DNA of 53,795 nt from Bradyrhizobium hipponense (GTDB lineage: Bacteria; Pseudomonadota; Alphaproteobacteria; Rhizobiales; Xanthobacteraceae). Of this stretch, positions 42,859 to 50,303 are shown piece by piece; the first letter of the stretch is position 1, and the number at the start of each line of letters is the position of its first letter. The position numbers were made by a program, and so were the translations under genes. Where the stretch lies: the NCBI RefSeq assembly GCF_008123965.1, contig NZ_VSTH01000084.1, positions 1-53,795 on the forward strand, in the 5' to 3' direction. Under the pieces are notes generated by a model. That model was given only the letters and a program-made list of their open reading frames with translations, was not told where the DNA came from and did not search any database.

Positions 42859-43782
42859 CTAACTGCAATTCGTGACCTGGTTGGAGCAGAGCCCGCGCCA
42901 CCAGCCGCGGACGCCGTCCTGGCTTTCGACGAGACCCCAAAAGCCGCTGCATGCAAGCAGCCGCTTCGGGCCGCCGTCAGTGTCGATAGGGCCGCCAAGC
43001 TCGCGCTGCGCCGGCATCCATCTGGCGTCGACGAAGGGGGCCTGGAACAGGCCGCCCATGCGCGTGCCGCCATTGGCGTAGGCCGCGCCAACCTTGTTGG
43101 CTGCGACCCAGCCTCGCCCCGCATAGGGCTTTGGCGCATTGCGCGGATACTTTGTCTCGTCCTCGTAGTCCTTGCCCGGCGGTTTGGCGCCTTCGATCAG
43201 GAACCAACCGTCCCTGAAACCGATGATGCGGAATTCGGTGAGCCAGCCGCCGTCGGGCGTGTTCTCGCTGCCGCCGAGCTTCAGCCGGTAGGGCGGCGGC
43301 AGTGTGCCGATCACGCGCGCCTTCACCGAGGGTTCGGCGCGCACGTTGAGGCCGTTCGGATCCTTGTCGATCGACCACGCGCCGAGATCGCAGGGCTCGG
43401 TGCCCCCGGGGAGCGTTGCGCTTTTCGCCGCGAGATCGGCGTGCAGCTTTGCGGAAGCAATGTCGTCGTCGTCGGGACCGGGTTCAGTGCGCGGCTTCAA
43501 TTCAGCCGATACAGCGCGCTTCCCGTCCGGCGCAAGCGTGACCGTTAGCTCTTGGCGGACAGCGAATAGGCTCGCGGGCGACTTCGGGTCGTTCGACGTT
43601 GACGGATAGACGGCAAGATACCCGATCGAACCGTCGGTTCGATATGCTGCGCCTGCCACGTGGCCTGCCGGCACCAGGGCGAGCGCGCTCACGCGCCACG
43701 CCGGTTCGGTGTCGTCCGCACGCCCTGCCGCCGGCGCAGCGACACACAGGATCGTTGCCGCGATAAGGCGGAGAACGCGCAT
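42859..43782 (-). CDS. Secreted protein with bacterial SH3-like domain
   Basis: 307 aa. Signal peptide (LRLIAATILCVAAPAAGRAD). The region ~130-215 has the SH3 type 3 pattern GLNVRAEPSVKARVIGTLPP ... FRDGWFLIEG...GRGWVAANKVG, usually a cell-wall or ligand binding module. Cys pairs at the C-terminus (LLACSGFWGLV, WWRGLCSNQVTNCS). It is probably periplasmic. Followed by the small beta protein gene, both leftward. Function unknown. Confidence 0.8.
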   Translation of the reverse strand: MRVLRLIAATILCVAAPAAGRADDTEPAWRVSALALVPAGHVAGAAYRTDGSIGYLAVYPSTSNDPKSPASLFAVRQELTVTLAPDGKRAVSAELKPRTEPGPDDDDIASAKLHADLAAKSATLPGGTEPCDLGAWSIDKDPNGLNVRAEPSVKARVIGTLPPPYRLKLGGSENTPDGGWLTEFRIIGFRDGWFLIEGAKPPGKDYEDETKYPRNAPKPYAGRGWVAANKVGAAYANGGTRMGGLFQAPFVDARWMPAQRELGGPIDTDGGPKRLLACSGFWGLVESQDGVRGWWRGLCSNQVTNCS

Positions 43783-43794
43783 GGTCGCCGTGCT

Positions 43795-44091
43795 CTACGC
43801 GCGCGTGCCCGTAAACGGGAAGCTGCCCATCGGGCCGATGCCCATCTCGCCGCTCATGCTGTCGCCGGAGACCGTTCCGATGAACTCGAGCGTCAACGGC
43901 ATCGGATTGGTGATCGAGACCTTCCAGTTGACGGCGTCGCCGCTGATGGTGCCGTCGAAAATCTCGGCGGAATTGCCGTCGGCGCCCTGCGTGCCCGTCA
44001 GCGTACCGGCGGAGCTCAACAGGGTCAGCGTCGCCTGGCGCTCGCCCATCGGGGTCGTCATGGTCAGATTCCAGTTGCCGTCCACGGCCAT
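43795..44091 (-). CDS. Small beta-barrel-like hypothetical protein (98 aa)
   Basis: Alternating strands: GNWNLTMTTPMGERQATLTL, GTLTGTQGADGNSAEIFDGT, AVNWKVSITNPMPLTLEFIG, TGTVSGDSMSGEMGIGPMG. The pattern looks like an antiparallel beta sandwich or lipocalin-like sheet. No signal peptide. It is 12 bases upstream of the SH3-like protein gene on the same strand and possibly co-transcribed. No function known. Confidence 0.7.
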   Translation of the reverse strand: MAVDGNWNLTMTTPMGERQATLTLLSSAGTLTGTQGADGNSAEIFDGTISGDAVNWKVSITNPMPLTLEFIGTVSGDSMSGEMGIGPMGSFPFTGTRA

Positions 44092-44187
44092 TCCCGCCTC
44101 CCAAGGTCATCCGGCGAAGCGCGACGATCCGCGGCCGGTCCAGCGCCGAGCCTATAACCCAACTCGGAGCCCCTGCCTAACACTGTG

Positions 44188-44742
44188 TCAGGCGCGGGCA
44201 GCGGCGCGCAGGCGGCTTGTGACGATGAGCCGCAGAACGACATATTGCACGGCAAAAGCCAGGATCTTGGCGCCGCCGGCGACCACGGAAATGTAGAACG
44301 CCCACAGTCTCAGGTCGCCGGTGGAGGCGACCGCGATCGTGCCGGCGCCGATCACGAACATCAGGCCCGACCAGGCATAGCCCGCAGTCGTCACATATTC
44401 CGGAACGGTCTCGGCGACGACCGGCGGCATGTAGCGCAGCATCCAGCCGCGCTTGAGCATGATGACGCCGATTGCGAAATGCGCGATCGCGGGCTTCGCC
44501 AGCATGAAGCGGGGATCGTTGGTGAGGAGCGTCATCGACCCCAGCACGATGACGAGCGCGAGGCTCGCATAGGTCATGAAGCTCAACTGGCTTCCTTTGA
44601 CGCGGGCGTAGATCACCTGTGCGATTGCAGTGGCAATCGCCACCGAGGTTGCCAGGACCACATTGTCGGTGATGAGATAGATCGCCAGGAAGATGATGGC
44701 CGAAAGGAAGTCGGAGGCAAGGCGGGCAAACACGTCCTTCAT
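44188..44742 (-). CDS. yciB: Inner-membrane protein YciB/IspA-type (septation family)
   Basis: 184 aa from ATG 44742. Five predicted transmembrane helices; family signatures ASDFLSAIIFLAIYLITDNV, AQVIYARVKGSQLSFMTYA, and ISVVAGGAKILAFAVQYVVL. YciB affects cell envelope synthesis and division in E. coli. It lies 28 bases downstream of another membrane-protein gene (44771-45343), so the two are probably co-transcribed from the operator-controlled promoter at 45363-45433. Confidence 0.75.
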   Translation of the reverse strand: MKDVFARLASDFLSAIIFLAIYLITDNVVLATSVAIATAIAQVIYARVKGSQLSFMTYASLALVIVLGSMTLLTNDPRFMLAKPAIAHFAIGVIMLKRGWMLRYMPPVVAETVPEYVTTAGYAWSGLMFVIGAGTIAVASTGDLRLWAFYISVVAGGAKILAFAVQYVVLRLIVTSRLRAAARA

Positions 44743-44770
44743 CGTCGGTCCTTTTCGGGTCAGGCTTCGA

Positions 44771-45343
44771 TCAGCCGTTGGGCAGCGCCGCGGCTGCGGC
44801 GATGTCCTTGATCCTGCGATACTCAGGATACCACTTCGTAAAATAAATTGCGCTGTTGCGGGCTGCAAATGCGATTGCGAGGCTCGACCAGATTGGGAGG
44901 CCGGGCACATAGAGCAGGACGACGTTGGCCGCCATCATCAACAGCGTGGCGGCGGTCCAGGCCGCGGTGATCGTATAGTTGGCGCGCAGGAAGCCCGGCA
45001 TTCCCGCGGTCTCGGCGGGCACCTCTTCCAGCGCATATTGCAGCGTGAAGGGACGGCGGACCAGCATCGAGCCCAGCGAAATGAGGAAGATGCCGGCGTC
45101 GACTGACACCTTGACCGCAAGCTCGCTCAGCGCGGGGTGGGCAAAGGCGAGGTAGAGGCCGATACCGGCGAACAGCATCGCCGAGCCGGCGGCGAGAATC
45201 TTCACCGAGCGGCCGCGCATCACATCGACTGCGATGGTGGCGAGGCAGATCGCGGAGGCCGCGAACACGCTCACCGTCGCCGAGGTCACGAGCAGCAGGA
45301 AGGTGTAGACGCCGTAGGGGGCAAGGATCAGGAAAATCGTCAT
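44771..45343 (-). CDS. Predicted membrane protein (190 aa), operator-controlled
   Basis: Five or six hydrophobic helices (TIFLILAPYGVYTFLLLVTS, ILAAGSAMLFAGIGLYLAFA, TAAWTAATLLMMAANVVLLY). It resembles the YciB-like size and topology and may be a distant relative, with which it forms a pair. The ATG 45343 is 20 bases downstream of the perfect 19-bp operator at 45363-45381, shared with the carotenoid oxygenase promoter, so both should answer to the same TetR regulator. Function unknown. Confidence 0.8.
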   Translation of the reverse strand: MTIFLILAPYGVYTFLLLVTSATVSVFAASAICLATIAVDVMRGRSVKILAAGSAMLFAGIGLYLAFAHPALSELAVKVSVDAGIFLISLGSMLVRRPFTLQYALEEVPAETAGMPGFLRANYTITAAWTAATLLMMAANVVLLYVPGLPIWSSLAIAFAARNSAIYFTKWYPEYRRIKDIAAAAALPNG

Positions 45344-45362
45344 GGGCCGCCTCGGTGGGTCA

Positions 45363-45381
45363 ATCTTTACGATGTAAAGAT
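45363..45381. promoter_or_regulatory. TetR operator O1, membrane-gene promoter (perfect)
   Basis: ATCTTTACGATGTAAAGAT is a perfect 8-3-8 inverted repeat. On the minus strand a -35-like TTGACC at about 45400-45405 precedes it, so it would sit at or just after transcription start of 44771-45343. It matches the operator at 47279-47297 in both arms. Confidence 0.8.
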
Positions 45382-45414
45382 AACTAATTCAGTGACGAGG
45401 CACGGTCAAGTGAA

Positions 45415-45433
45415 ATCTTTACAGTGTCAAAAT
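45415..45433. promoter_or_regulatory. TetR operator O2, membrane-gene promoter (degenerate)
   Basis: ATCTTTACAGTGTCAAAAT: left arm perfect, right arm 6 of 8. It lies 52 bases from O1, as in the oxygenase promoter (53), and shares the adjacent GGTCAAG(T/G)GAA sequence there. It overlaps the 3' end of the ORF 45419-45682. Confidence 0.65.
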
Positions 45434-45682
45434 TATGTAAGCTACCTGCAAAAGATGAACTGCTGCAAGGACTTGGTCTGATGCCTCTTCGGCGAATGTC
45501 GCCCAGGGCACGATCGACAGGATCGGCACCGCGCTGGCGATCAAGAGGCTGATCGAGAGCAGGATGCAGCCGCTTAAGGTGGCATGGCTGCTCCGCCGCA
45601 GCCGGATCATCCAGAGTGCGAGCGCGGCACAGGCCAGGGCAAGAACTGCGAAGCAGTCGGCGGTGATTGATGGCGCGTGCAT
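45419..45682 (-). CDS. Small predicted membrane protein (87 aa)
   Basis: From ATG 45682. Two or three hydrophobic segments (CFAVLALACAALALWMIRL, LSGCILLSISLLIASAVPIL) with RLRRSS between. The last codons lie inside operator O2. No family recognised. Hydrophobic segments separated by a charged turn suggest a real gene, but the overlap with the regulatory site lowers confidence. Confidence 0.5.
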   Translation of the reverse strand: MHAPSITADCFAVLALACAALALWMIRLRRSSHATLSGCILLSISLLIASAVPILSIVPWATFAEEASDQVLAAVHLLQVAYIILTL

Positions 45683-45712
45683 GGAAGGCCTCTCTGGTGA
45701 CACATCTACGCT

Positions 45713-45859
45713 GTCATTCCGGGGCACGCGTCAGCACGAGCTAAGATACTCAAGTGCGCATTTGAGAATCCGTCGGGCAGCGGTCCGCGAGGTGAAATGG
45801 ATTCTCAGATGCGCAATTGCGCATCGTAGCTCGCGACTTCGTCGCGCCCCGGAATGACC
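45713..45859. repeat. Composite palindromic repeat, family B, long copy
   Basis: GTCATTCCGGGGC at the left and GCCCCGGAATGAC at the right, as at 25015-25119. The centre carries ATTTGAGAATCC / GGATTCTCAGAT arms and the perfect palindrome GATGCGCAATTGCGCATC, so it appears to be one repeat nested in another. Confidence 0.8.
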
Positions 45860-45867
45860 GGGCAGTG

Positions 45868-47265
45868 TTATTGCGCTCCCACCCAATTGCCGTGAAAACC
45901 ATCAGGCACGCGGTGGCCGAGCTGTACCAGCGCGACGGGGCCGACCTCGACATCTGTGGCGTTGAAGATGGCGAGGTCGCTGCGGTTCTCCCGCGCGCGC
46001 CAGACCACCGCGAGCAGCCAGCCGTCGCCCTCGGGCGCGTCTTTCGATCGCTCGACGAACACCGGCTCGGAGATGGTATCGCCGGCCGGCAGCAGATAGT
46101 GCCCGAGCCGCCTGCCGGCGCCGTCGACATGGACGATGCCGGACAGCGCGCCGAACATCGGCAGCCTCGGATTGGCGCAGGCGTACCAGCCGTGACGGCT
46201 CTTCAAGCCGGCGCGGCGATCGTCGATGCGCGGGAATTCGCCGGTGAGATCGTCCAGATAAGTCTGCTGGAAGCGGTCGGTATTCCCGGCGAGATCGAAC
46301 GTCCAGCGGCAGTGGCGAGCGCGCGATTTTTCGGGATCGGTCGGTCGCCCATCGGGATGCGGAAACAGCGGCGCTTCCTCGAACTGCATGACGTCGGCGA
46401 TGATGCGATCGCCGTCCTCCCACGCATTCATGACGTGGAAGACGTAACAGGCTTCAGCGCGGAACCAGACGATGTCTTTTGCCGTGCCCTTGCGCTTCAT
46501 CACGCCGACATAAGCGCCCTTGTCCGGCTCCCAGGCATAGGGCGGCCGTCCGCTTATCGCACGCTCCATGCTGCCGGTGATCGGCAGGATCGGAAACAGG
46601 ACGTGGTTTGCGGTGACGATGAAGTCGTGCACCATGCTGGCATAGGGCGCCTCGAAACGCTCGAAGCGTGTTGCCTTGCCCGACGCATCGATCGATCCAT
46701 AGGAGAGGGCGGATGTCAGCGGCCCCGCCGCGTTGTAGCCGAAGAACACGAGCTCGCCGCTGACGGGATCGATCTTCGGATGCGCCGTGAAGCTGCCCGC
46801 AACGCGGCCCTGATAGTTGTGGTAGCCGCGCGTTGCTAGCGTGCCCGGCTCGATCTCGGTCGGCAGATGGGCCTCCTCGAGCGCCAAGAGCTTGCCGGCA
46901 TGGAAGATGATGTTGGTATTGGCGACGCCGCTATCGCTGAGGTTTGCCGGCGCATCCGGCAGCTTGCGGCCGAAGCCGCTGAATAGAGCGCGGCCGGCAT
47001 CGTGCTCGGCCAGCCATTTCGGCGTGCGGACCCAGCGATTGCGGTAGCTTGCGCGACCGTTATCGAGGTGGAAGGCGTGCAGCATGCCGTCGCCGACGAA
47101 CCAGTGCGCGCCGGGAGAGTCGAACTGCGGATTGGGGCCGTTGCGATAGAGCGTGCCGTTCAGCTCGCGCGGCATTTCGCCGACGATCTTGAGGAAAAAT
47201 GCATCCGCCTCGAACGGGATCGGAGCGAGGTTGTTGCGGCGCTCGGCGATGGCATCCTGCTGCAC
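45868..47265 (-). CDS. Carotenoid oxygenase family protein
   Basis: 465 aa from GTG 47265 with GGGAGAG upstream. Non-heme Fe(II) dioxygenases of this family cleave a C=C bond in carotenoids, apocarotenoids or stilbenes (lignostilbene). The four iron-ligand His are at 162 (FTAHPKID), 213 (MVHDFIV), 277 (YVFHVMNAW) and 458 (GFHGNWV); ELNGTLYRNGPNPQF at the N-terminus and GDGMLHAFHLDNG are also conserved. Substrate cannot be decided. It is divergent from a TetR gene, with two operators between, so it is probably induced by its substrate or a product. Confidence 0.94.
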   Translation of the reverse strand: MQQDAIAERRNNLAPIPFEADAFFLKIVGEMPRELNGTLYRNGPNPQFDSPGAHWFVGDGMLHAFHLDNGRASYRNRWVRTPKWLAEHDAGRALFSGFGRKLPDAPANLSDSGVANTNIIFHAGKLLALEEAHLPTEIEPGTLATRGYHNYQGRVAGSFTAHPKIDPVSGELVFFGYNAAGPLTSALSYGSIDASGKATRFERFEAPYASMVHDFIVTANHVLFPILPITGSMERAISGRPPYAWEPDKGAYVGVMKRKGTAKDIVWFRAEACYVFHVMNAWEDGDRIIADVMQFEEAPLFPHPDGRPTDPEKSRARHCRWTFDLAGNTDRFQQTYLDDLTGEFPRIDDRRAGLKSRHGWYACANPRLPMFGALSGIVHVDGAGRRLGHYLLPAGDTISEPVFVERSKDAPEGDGWLLAVVWRARENRSDLAIFNATDVEVGPVALVQLGHRVPDGFHGNWVGAQ

Positions 47266-47278
47266 GGCGTCTCTCCCT

Positions 47279-47297
47279 ATCTTTACATCGTAAAGAT
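47279..47297. promoter_or_regulatory. TetR operator O1, carotenoid-oxygenase promoter (perfect)
   Basis: ATCTTTACATCGTAAAGAT, a perfect 8-3-8 inverted repeat 14 bases upstream of the oxygenase GTG. On the minus strand it follows TTGACC, 17 bases, TATCTG, a plausible promoter whose start lies near the operator, so binding should block transcription. Confidence 0.8.
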
Positions 47298-47331
47298 CAG
47301 ATAGCGCCGATTACAACGTCGGTCAAGGGAA

Positions 47332-47350
47332 ATCTTTACACTGTCAATAT
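47332..47350. promoter_or_regulatory. TetR operator O2, between oxygenase and tetR (degenerate)
   Basis: ATCTTTACACTGTCAATAT: left arm perfect, right arm 6 of 8 matched. It is 21 bases before the regulator's ATG, so it could mediate autorepression. Same relation to O1 as in the 45363-45433 pair. Confidence 0.7.
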
Positions 47351-47370
47351 TGCGTCATATAGCTGGGGAC

Positions 47371-48102
47371 ATGACCAAGAGCGAGATCAAGAGCGAAACA
47401 GCGCACAGCCCGCGCAATCGGGGAACGACATCATCGAGCGCATCGGCACGCCCGGCGCGCCGCGCGGCGAGCGCGAAGACCGAGACGCCCTATCACCACG
47501 GTGCCCTGCGCGAGGCGCTGCTCCAGGCCGCCGAACGGGTGCTGGAGCGCGAGGGTCTCGCCGGTCTCACGCTGCGCGCGGTGGCGCGCGAGGCGGGGGT
47601 GTCGCATGCAGCGCCGACGCATCATTTCGGCGATCTGACCGGCCTCGTCAGCGAACTCGCGGCGATCGGCTTCCGCCAGTTCAACGCGGCGATGGTCTCG
47701 GCCTGCGACGCCGCCACCACGCCGCTCGAGCGCACGCTGGCGCGGCCGAAGGCCTATGTCGCCTATGCGCAGGCCCATCCCGGCATGTACGGCCTGATGT
47801 TCCGCACCGAGCGGCTCGACTATTCCAGGCCTTCGCTGCACGAGGCGTCCGAGGCCTCGTTCGCCGGTCTGGCCAACGCGATCGGCGCGATGCGGCAGGA
47901 GCAGATCAGCGGCGATGCACTGACGCTCGATCAGGGCGCGGCGATCGCGCGCGCCTGGTCGATGGTGCACGGCTTCACCACGCTGCTGCTCGATGGACGG
48001 CTCAAGGATATTTTGGAGCGGCTGCCCAAGGGGACAACGGCTGAACAGCTTCTCCAGGCGATGCTGACGTCGACGGTGGTGCCGAAGCTGCCAGGATGCT
48101 GA
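47371..48102 (+). CDS. TetR-family transcriptional regulator
   Basis: 243 aa from ATG 47371 (ATG-like start 7 codons earlier lies at the edge of O2). A ~40-residue basic/Ser-rich N-terminal extension precedes the helix-turn-helix: REALLQAAERVLEREGLAGL followed by TLRAVAREAGVSHAAPTHHF GDLTGLVSEL. The C-terminal ligand domain has the TetR_C WHG-type features (YAQAHPGMYGLMFR, AARIARAWSMVHGFTTLLLD-like). It is divergent from the carotenoid oxygenase and probably represses that gene, itself and the membrane-protein pair at 44188-45343. Confidence 0.9.
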   Translation: MTKSEIKSETAHSPRNRGTTSSSASARPARRAASAKTETPYHHGALREALLQAAERVLEREGLAGLTLRAVAREAGVSHAAPTHHFGDLTGLVSELAAIGFRQFNAAMVSACDAATTPLERTLARPKAYVAYAQAHPGMYGLMFRTERLDYSRPSLHEASEASFAGLANAIGAMRQEQISGDALTLDQGAAIARAWSMVHGFTTLLLDGRLKDILERLPKGTTAEQLLQAMLTSTVVPKLPGC

Positions 48103-48132
48103 CTGGATCGGCCCATGGCGCCAGGCGAACGC

Positions 48133-48741
48133 CTAACGCCTGGTCGCGAGTTCGACCGCGCGGCCGCTCGCGCCGATGATTTTCACCTCGTCCTTGCCAC
48201 ATCGAAAACCGCGGGCAGCCTCGTCCGCGGCCGTGCGCGCGAGCTCATTGGCGTTCGGATTGGCGACGGCATCGACATAGGCGACGTGGCAGACCGGTCC
48301 GGGCGGCAGCCGCGTGACGACGAGCATGGCCTTGGTGTTGGGCCGCCCCTGCTTGTCGAGGTCAGTCCCGTCGGCGATGTGCCAGCGCTGGATGATGGCG
48401 AACGGCTTTGCGCCGCTGGCGCGCCATTCGGCCGTGGTTTCAGACGAATTGAATGGGCCGAACCAGACCTTTGCTGCCGGTTCCTCGGCAGCGAGCTTGC
48501 GATTGCGGCCGACTGAGACGACTTCGCGAAGGTCGTCCTCGGCGATCAGCACGAGGAGGCCGTTCTTGCCCGGACACACGCGCGTGGTGCTGCCGTCGAG
48601 CTCGCCGGGCTTGCCGATCTGGCGGCAATCCTTCGGCGCGGTGGAGGTATAGCTGCTACCCAGCGATTGGGCGCCGGCGCGATCGAGGCCGGTGCCCATC
48701 AGCAACAGGGCCAGCCATAGGGAGGCAATACGGGTCATCAT
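48133..48741 (-). CDS. Secreted hypothetical protein (202 aa)
   Basis: From ATG 48741 (second ATG one codon on). Signal peptide (ASLWLALLLMGTGLDRAGAQ). The mature part has four Cys (PKDCRQIGK, TRVCPGKNG, GPVCHVAYV, GFRCGKDEV), which could form two disulfides. Internal segment WFGPFNSSETTAEWRASGAK. It is probably periplasmic. No family recognised; convergent with the TetR gene. Confidence 0.75.
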   Translation of the reverse strand: MMTRIASLWLALLLMGTGLDRAGAQSLGSSYTSTAPKDCRQIGKPGELDGSTTRVCPGKNGLLVLIAEDDLREVVSVGRNRKLAAEEPAAKVWFGPFNSSETTAEWRASGAKPFAIIQRWHIADGTDLDKQGRPNTKAMLVVTRLPPGPVCHVAYVDAVANPNANELARTAADEAARGFRCGKDEVKIIGASGRAVELATRR

Positions 48742-48901
48742 GAGGCCTCGATGCAGCGGAACTCCGTCCATCTGACGCGTTCACTGTGGGCAAGGTTCAA
48801 ACAAGCCCGGGAGACACCTGACAGGGAGGCGGAATCGTTCTAGAACGGCGGCTTCGCTTGGGCTTCATCGAGCCTTGTTCGCGTCCTCTATTTTACTGAT
48901 C

Positions 48902-49468
48902 ATGCCAACCACCTCGTCGAACAAACCTTACCGCGTCGGCCGCTCCAAGACCGGACTCGGCCTCTTCGCCACCAAACCGATCAAGAAGGGGACCCGGATC
49001 GTCCGCTATTTCGGGCCGATCCTGGATTCGCGCATCCCCGAGCAGGATGACATCGAGAACAAGTACCTGTTCGAGCTCAATGGCCGCTGGACCATCGACG
49101 GCTCGGTGCGCAAGAACCTCGCCCGCTATATCAACCATTCCTGCCGGCCCAACGCCGAATCCGACGTCCGTCCACGCGAGCGCAAGGTCTATATCCGCGC
49201 CATCAAGAACATCGAGCCGGGCGATGAGATCAACTACGATTACGGCACCGACTATTTCAAAGCCTATCTGAAGCCGATCGGCTGCAAATGCGAGTCTTGC
49301 GAGAAGAAGCGCAAGAAGCTGCGCGCCGAAGCCCGGGCCGAGCGGGCCAAGGTCAAGGCGCGCGCAGAGCGCAAAGCCGAGAAGGCCACTGGCAAGGCTC
49401 CAGCCGCGAAAAAGAAGAAGCTGAACGGCAAGCACTTCGGCGGCAAGGTCGGGCGCTCGCGGGCGTAG
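48902..49468 (+). CDS. SET-domain protein methyltransferase with basic tail
   Basis: 188 aa from ATG 48902. SET proteins transfer a methyl group from SAM to Lys of a protein. N-terminal GRSKTGLGLFATKPIKKGTR, the active-site/knot motif YINHSCRPNAE, GDEINYDYGTDYF, and a post-SET zinc motif CKCESCEKK are all there, so the enzyme looks complete though small. The last ~45 residues are Lys/Arg/Ala-rich (RAEARAERAKVKARAERKAE KATGKAPAAKKKK), like histone H1-type nucleoid tails. Target unknown; a nucleoid or ribosomal protein is possible. Confidence 0.9.
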   Translation: MPTTSSNKPYRVGRSKTGLGLFATKPIKKGTRIVRYFGPILDSRIPEQDDIENKYLFELNGRWTIDGSVRKNLARYINHSCRPNAESDVRPRERKVYIRAIKNIEPGDEINYDYGTDYFKAYLKPIGCKCESCEKKRKKLRAEARAERAKVKARAERKAEKATGKAPAAKKKKLNGKHFGGKVGRSRA

Positions 49469-49484
49469 GCTCAACCTCGCGGTC

Positions 49485-49525
49485 ATGCCCCGCCTTGTGC
49501 GCAATTGCGCACTGGGGCGGGGCAT
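49485..49525. repeat. Palindrome after the SET gene
   Basis: ATGCCCCGCC ... GGCGGGGCAT arms enclose the perfect palindrome TGCGCAATTGCGCA, which also appears in the centre of the repeat at 45713-45859. Confidence 0.8.
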
Positions 49526-49577
49526 CTCCAGTACGTCGCGGCTTTTCTACTTAAAAATGACTATCTCTGGAATGCTG

Positions 49578-49602
49578 CGTCGCCCGGTCAAACCGGGCGA
49601 CG
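49578..49602. terminator. Hairpin between SET gene and 49634-50035
   Basis: CGTCGCCCGGT and ACCGGGCGACG form a perfect 11-bp stem with loop CAA. It lies between convergent genes and is a possible shared terminator; no T run follows. Confidence 0.45.
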
Positions 49603-49633
49603 ACTGCTAGCGGTTTGCCTGTCAGGCCAGGTG

Positions 49634-50035
49634 TCACGCCATTGCGGCGTTCTCGCTCTTCCGCAATCCCACATATTGCAGCTCGGCGAACACACCCGTC
49701 GCGATCGCCTGCGCCACCACCATGAGCTCGCCGGAAAGGTTCGGCGACACCGCGCCCGAGAACAGCAGTGCGATGCTTCCGATCGTCCAGGCGACGTTGC
49801 CGATCACGACCAGCAGCACGAGCGGCTTCGGCGCCGCTGCGCGCGAGGCGAGCCAGCCGACCAGCGCAGCGTAGGCGATCAGGAACAGGCCGGTCTCGCT
49901 CAGCAGCGCTTCAGGCAGGTTGAAGAGCGCCGCAAACGCGCTCGCACCGAAAGTGAAGCCAAGGGCGGCGACGCCGCTGAAGATGGCGTCGGCGAGCAGC
50001 GCGCGGCGCAGGAAGATGGATGCGTTAATCATCAT
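49634..50035 (-). CDS. Predicted four-helix membrane protein (133 aa)
   Basis: Four hydrophobic helices: ALLADAIFSGVAALGFTFGA, GLFLIAYAALVGWLASRA, PLVLLVVIGNVAWTIGSIAL LF, and LMVVAQAIATGVFAELQYVG. Family common in rhizobia; no function known to me. The small ORF 50073-50303 lies 37 bases upstream on the same strand and is probably co-transcribed. Confidence 0.8.
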   Translation of the reverse strand: MMINASIFLRRALLADAIFSGVAALGFTFGASAFAALFNLPEALLSETGLFLIAYAALVGWLASRAAAPKPLVLLVVIGNVAWTIGSIALLFSGAVSPNLSGELMVVAQAIATGVFAELQYVGLRKSENAAMA

Positions 50036-50072
50036 GGTCTCCTCTCACGGTTTGGGGGGCTTGGGGTGAAAC

Positions 50073-50303
50073 TCAGTGCTGTCCGCGCCACCAGGCGCGG
50101 ACGAGAGCGGCGAGGCGGAAGGGACAGAGGCTCTTGCAGACGCCATGTTCGAAGGCGAAGACCTGCGCGACGACATAGTCGCCGGTCGAATGCAGCAGCG
50201 GCTCGGGCATGTTGAGCTCGCGCGCCAGCATTCGGGTTGCGAACGTCGTGGCCCAGGGCACGATGTGGTCTGCAAGGGTCCGGTAGAGCAACAGCGCGAT
50301 CAT
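50073..50303 (-). CDS. Small hypothetical protein (76 aa)
   Basis: From ATG 50303, preceded by AGGAGG. MIALLLYRTLADHIVPWATT, then RELNMPEPLLHSTGDYVVAQ VFAFEHGVCKSLCPFRLAAL. Two Cys close together (VCKSLC). No domain recognised. A good ribosome-binding site and compact spacing to 49634-50035 support it as real. Confidence 0.65.
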   Translation of the reverse strand: MIALLLYRTLADHIVPWATTFATRMLARELNMPEPLLHSTGDYVVAQVFAFEHGVCKSLCPFRLAALVRAWWRGQH

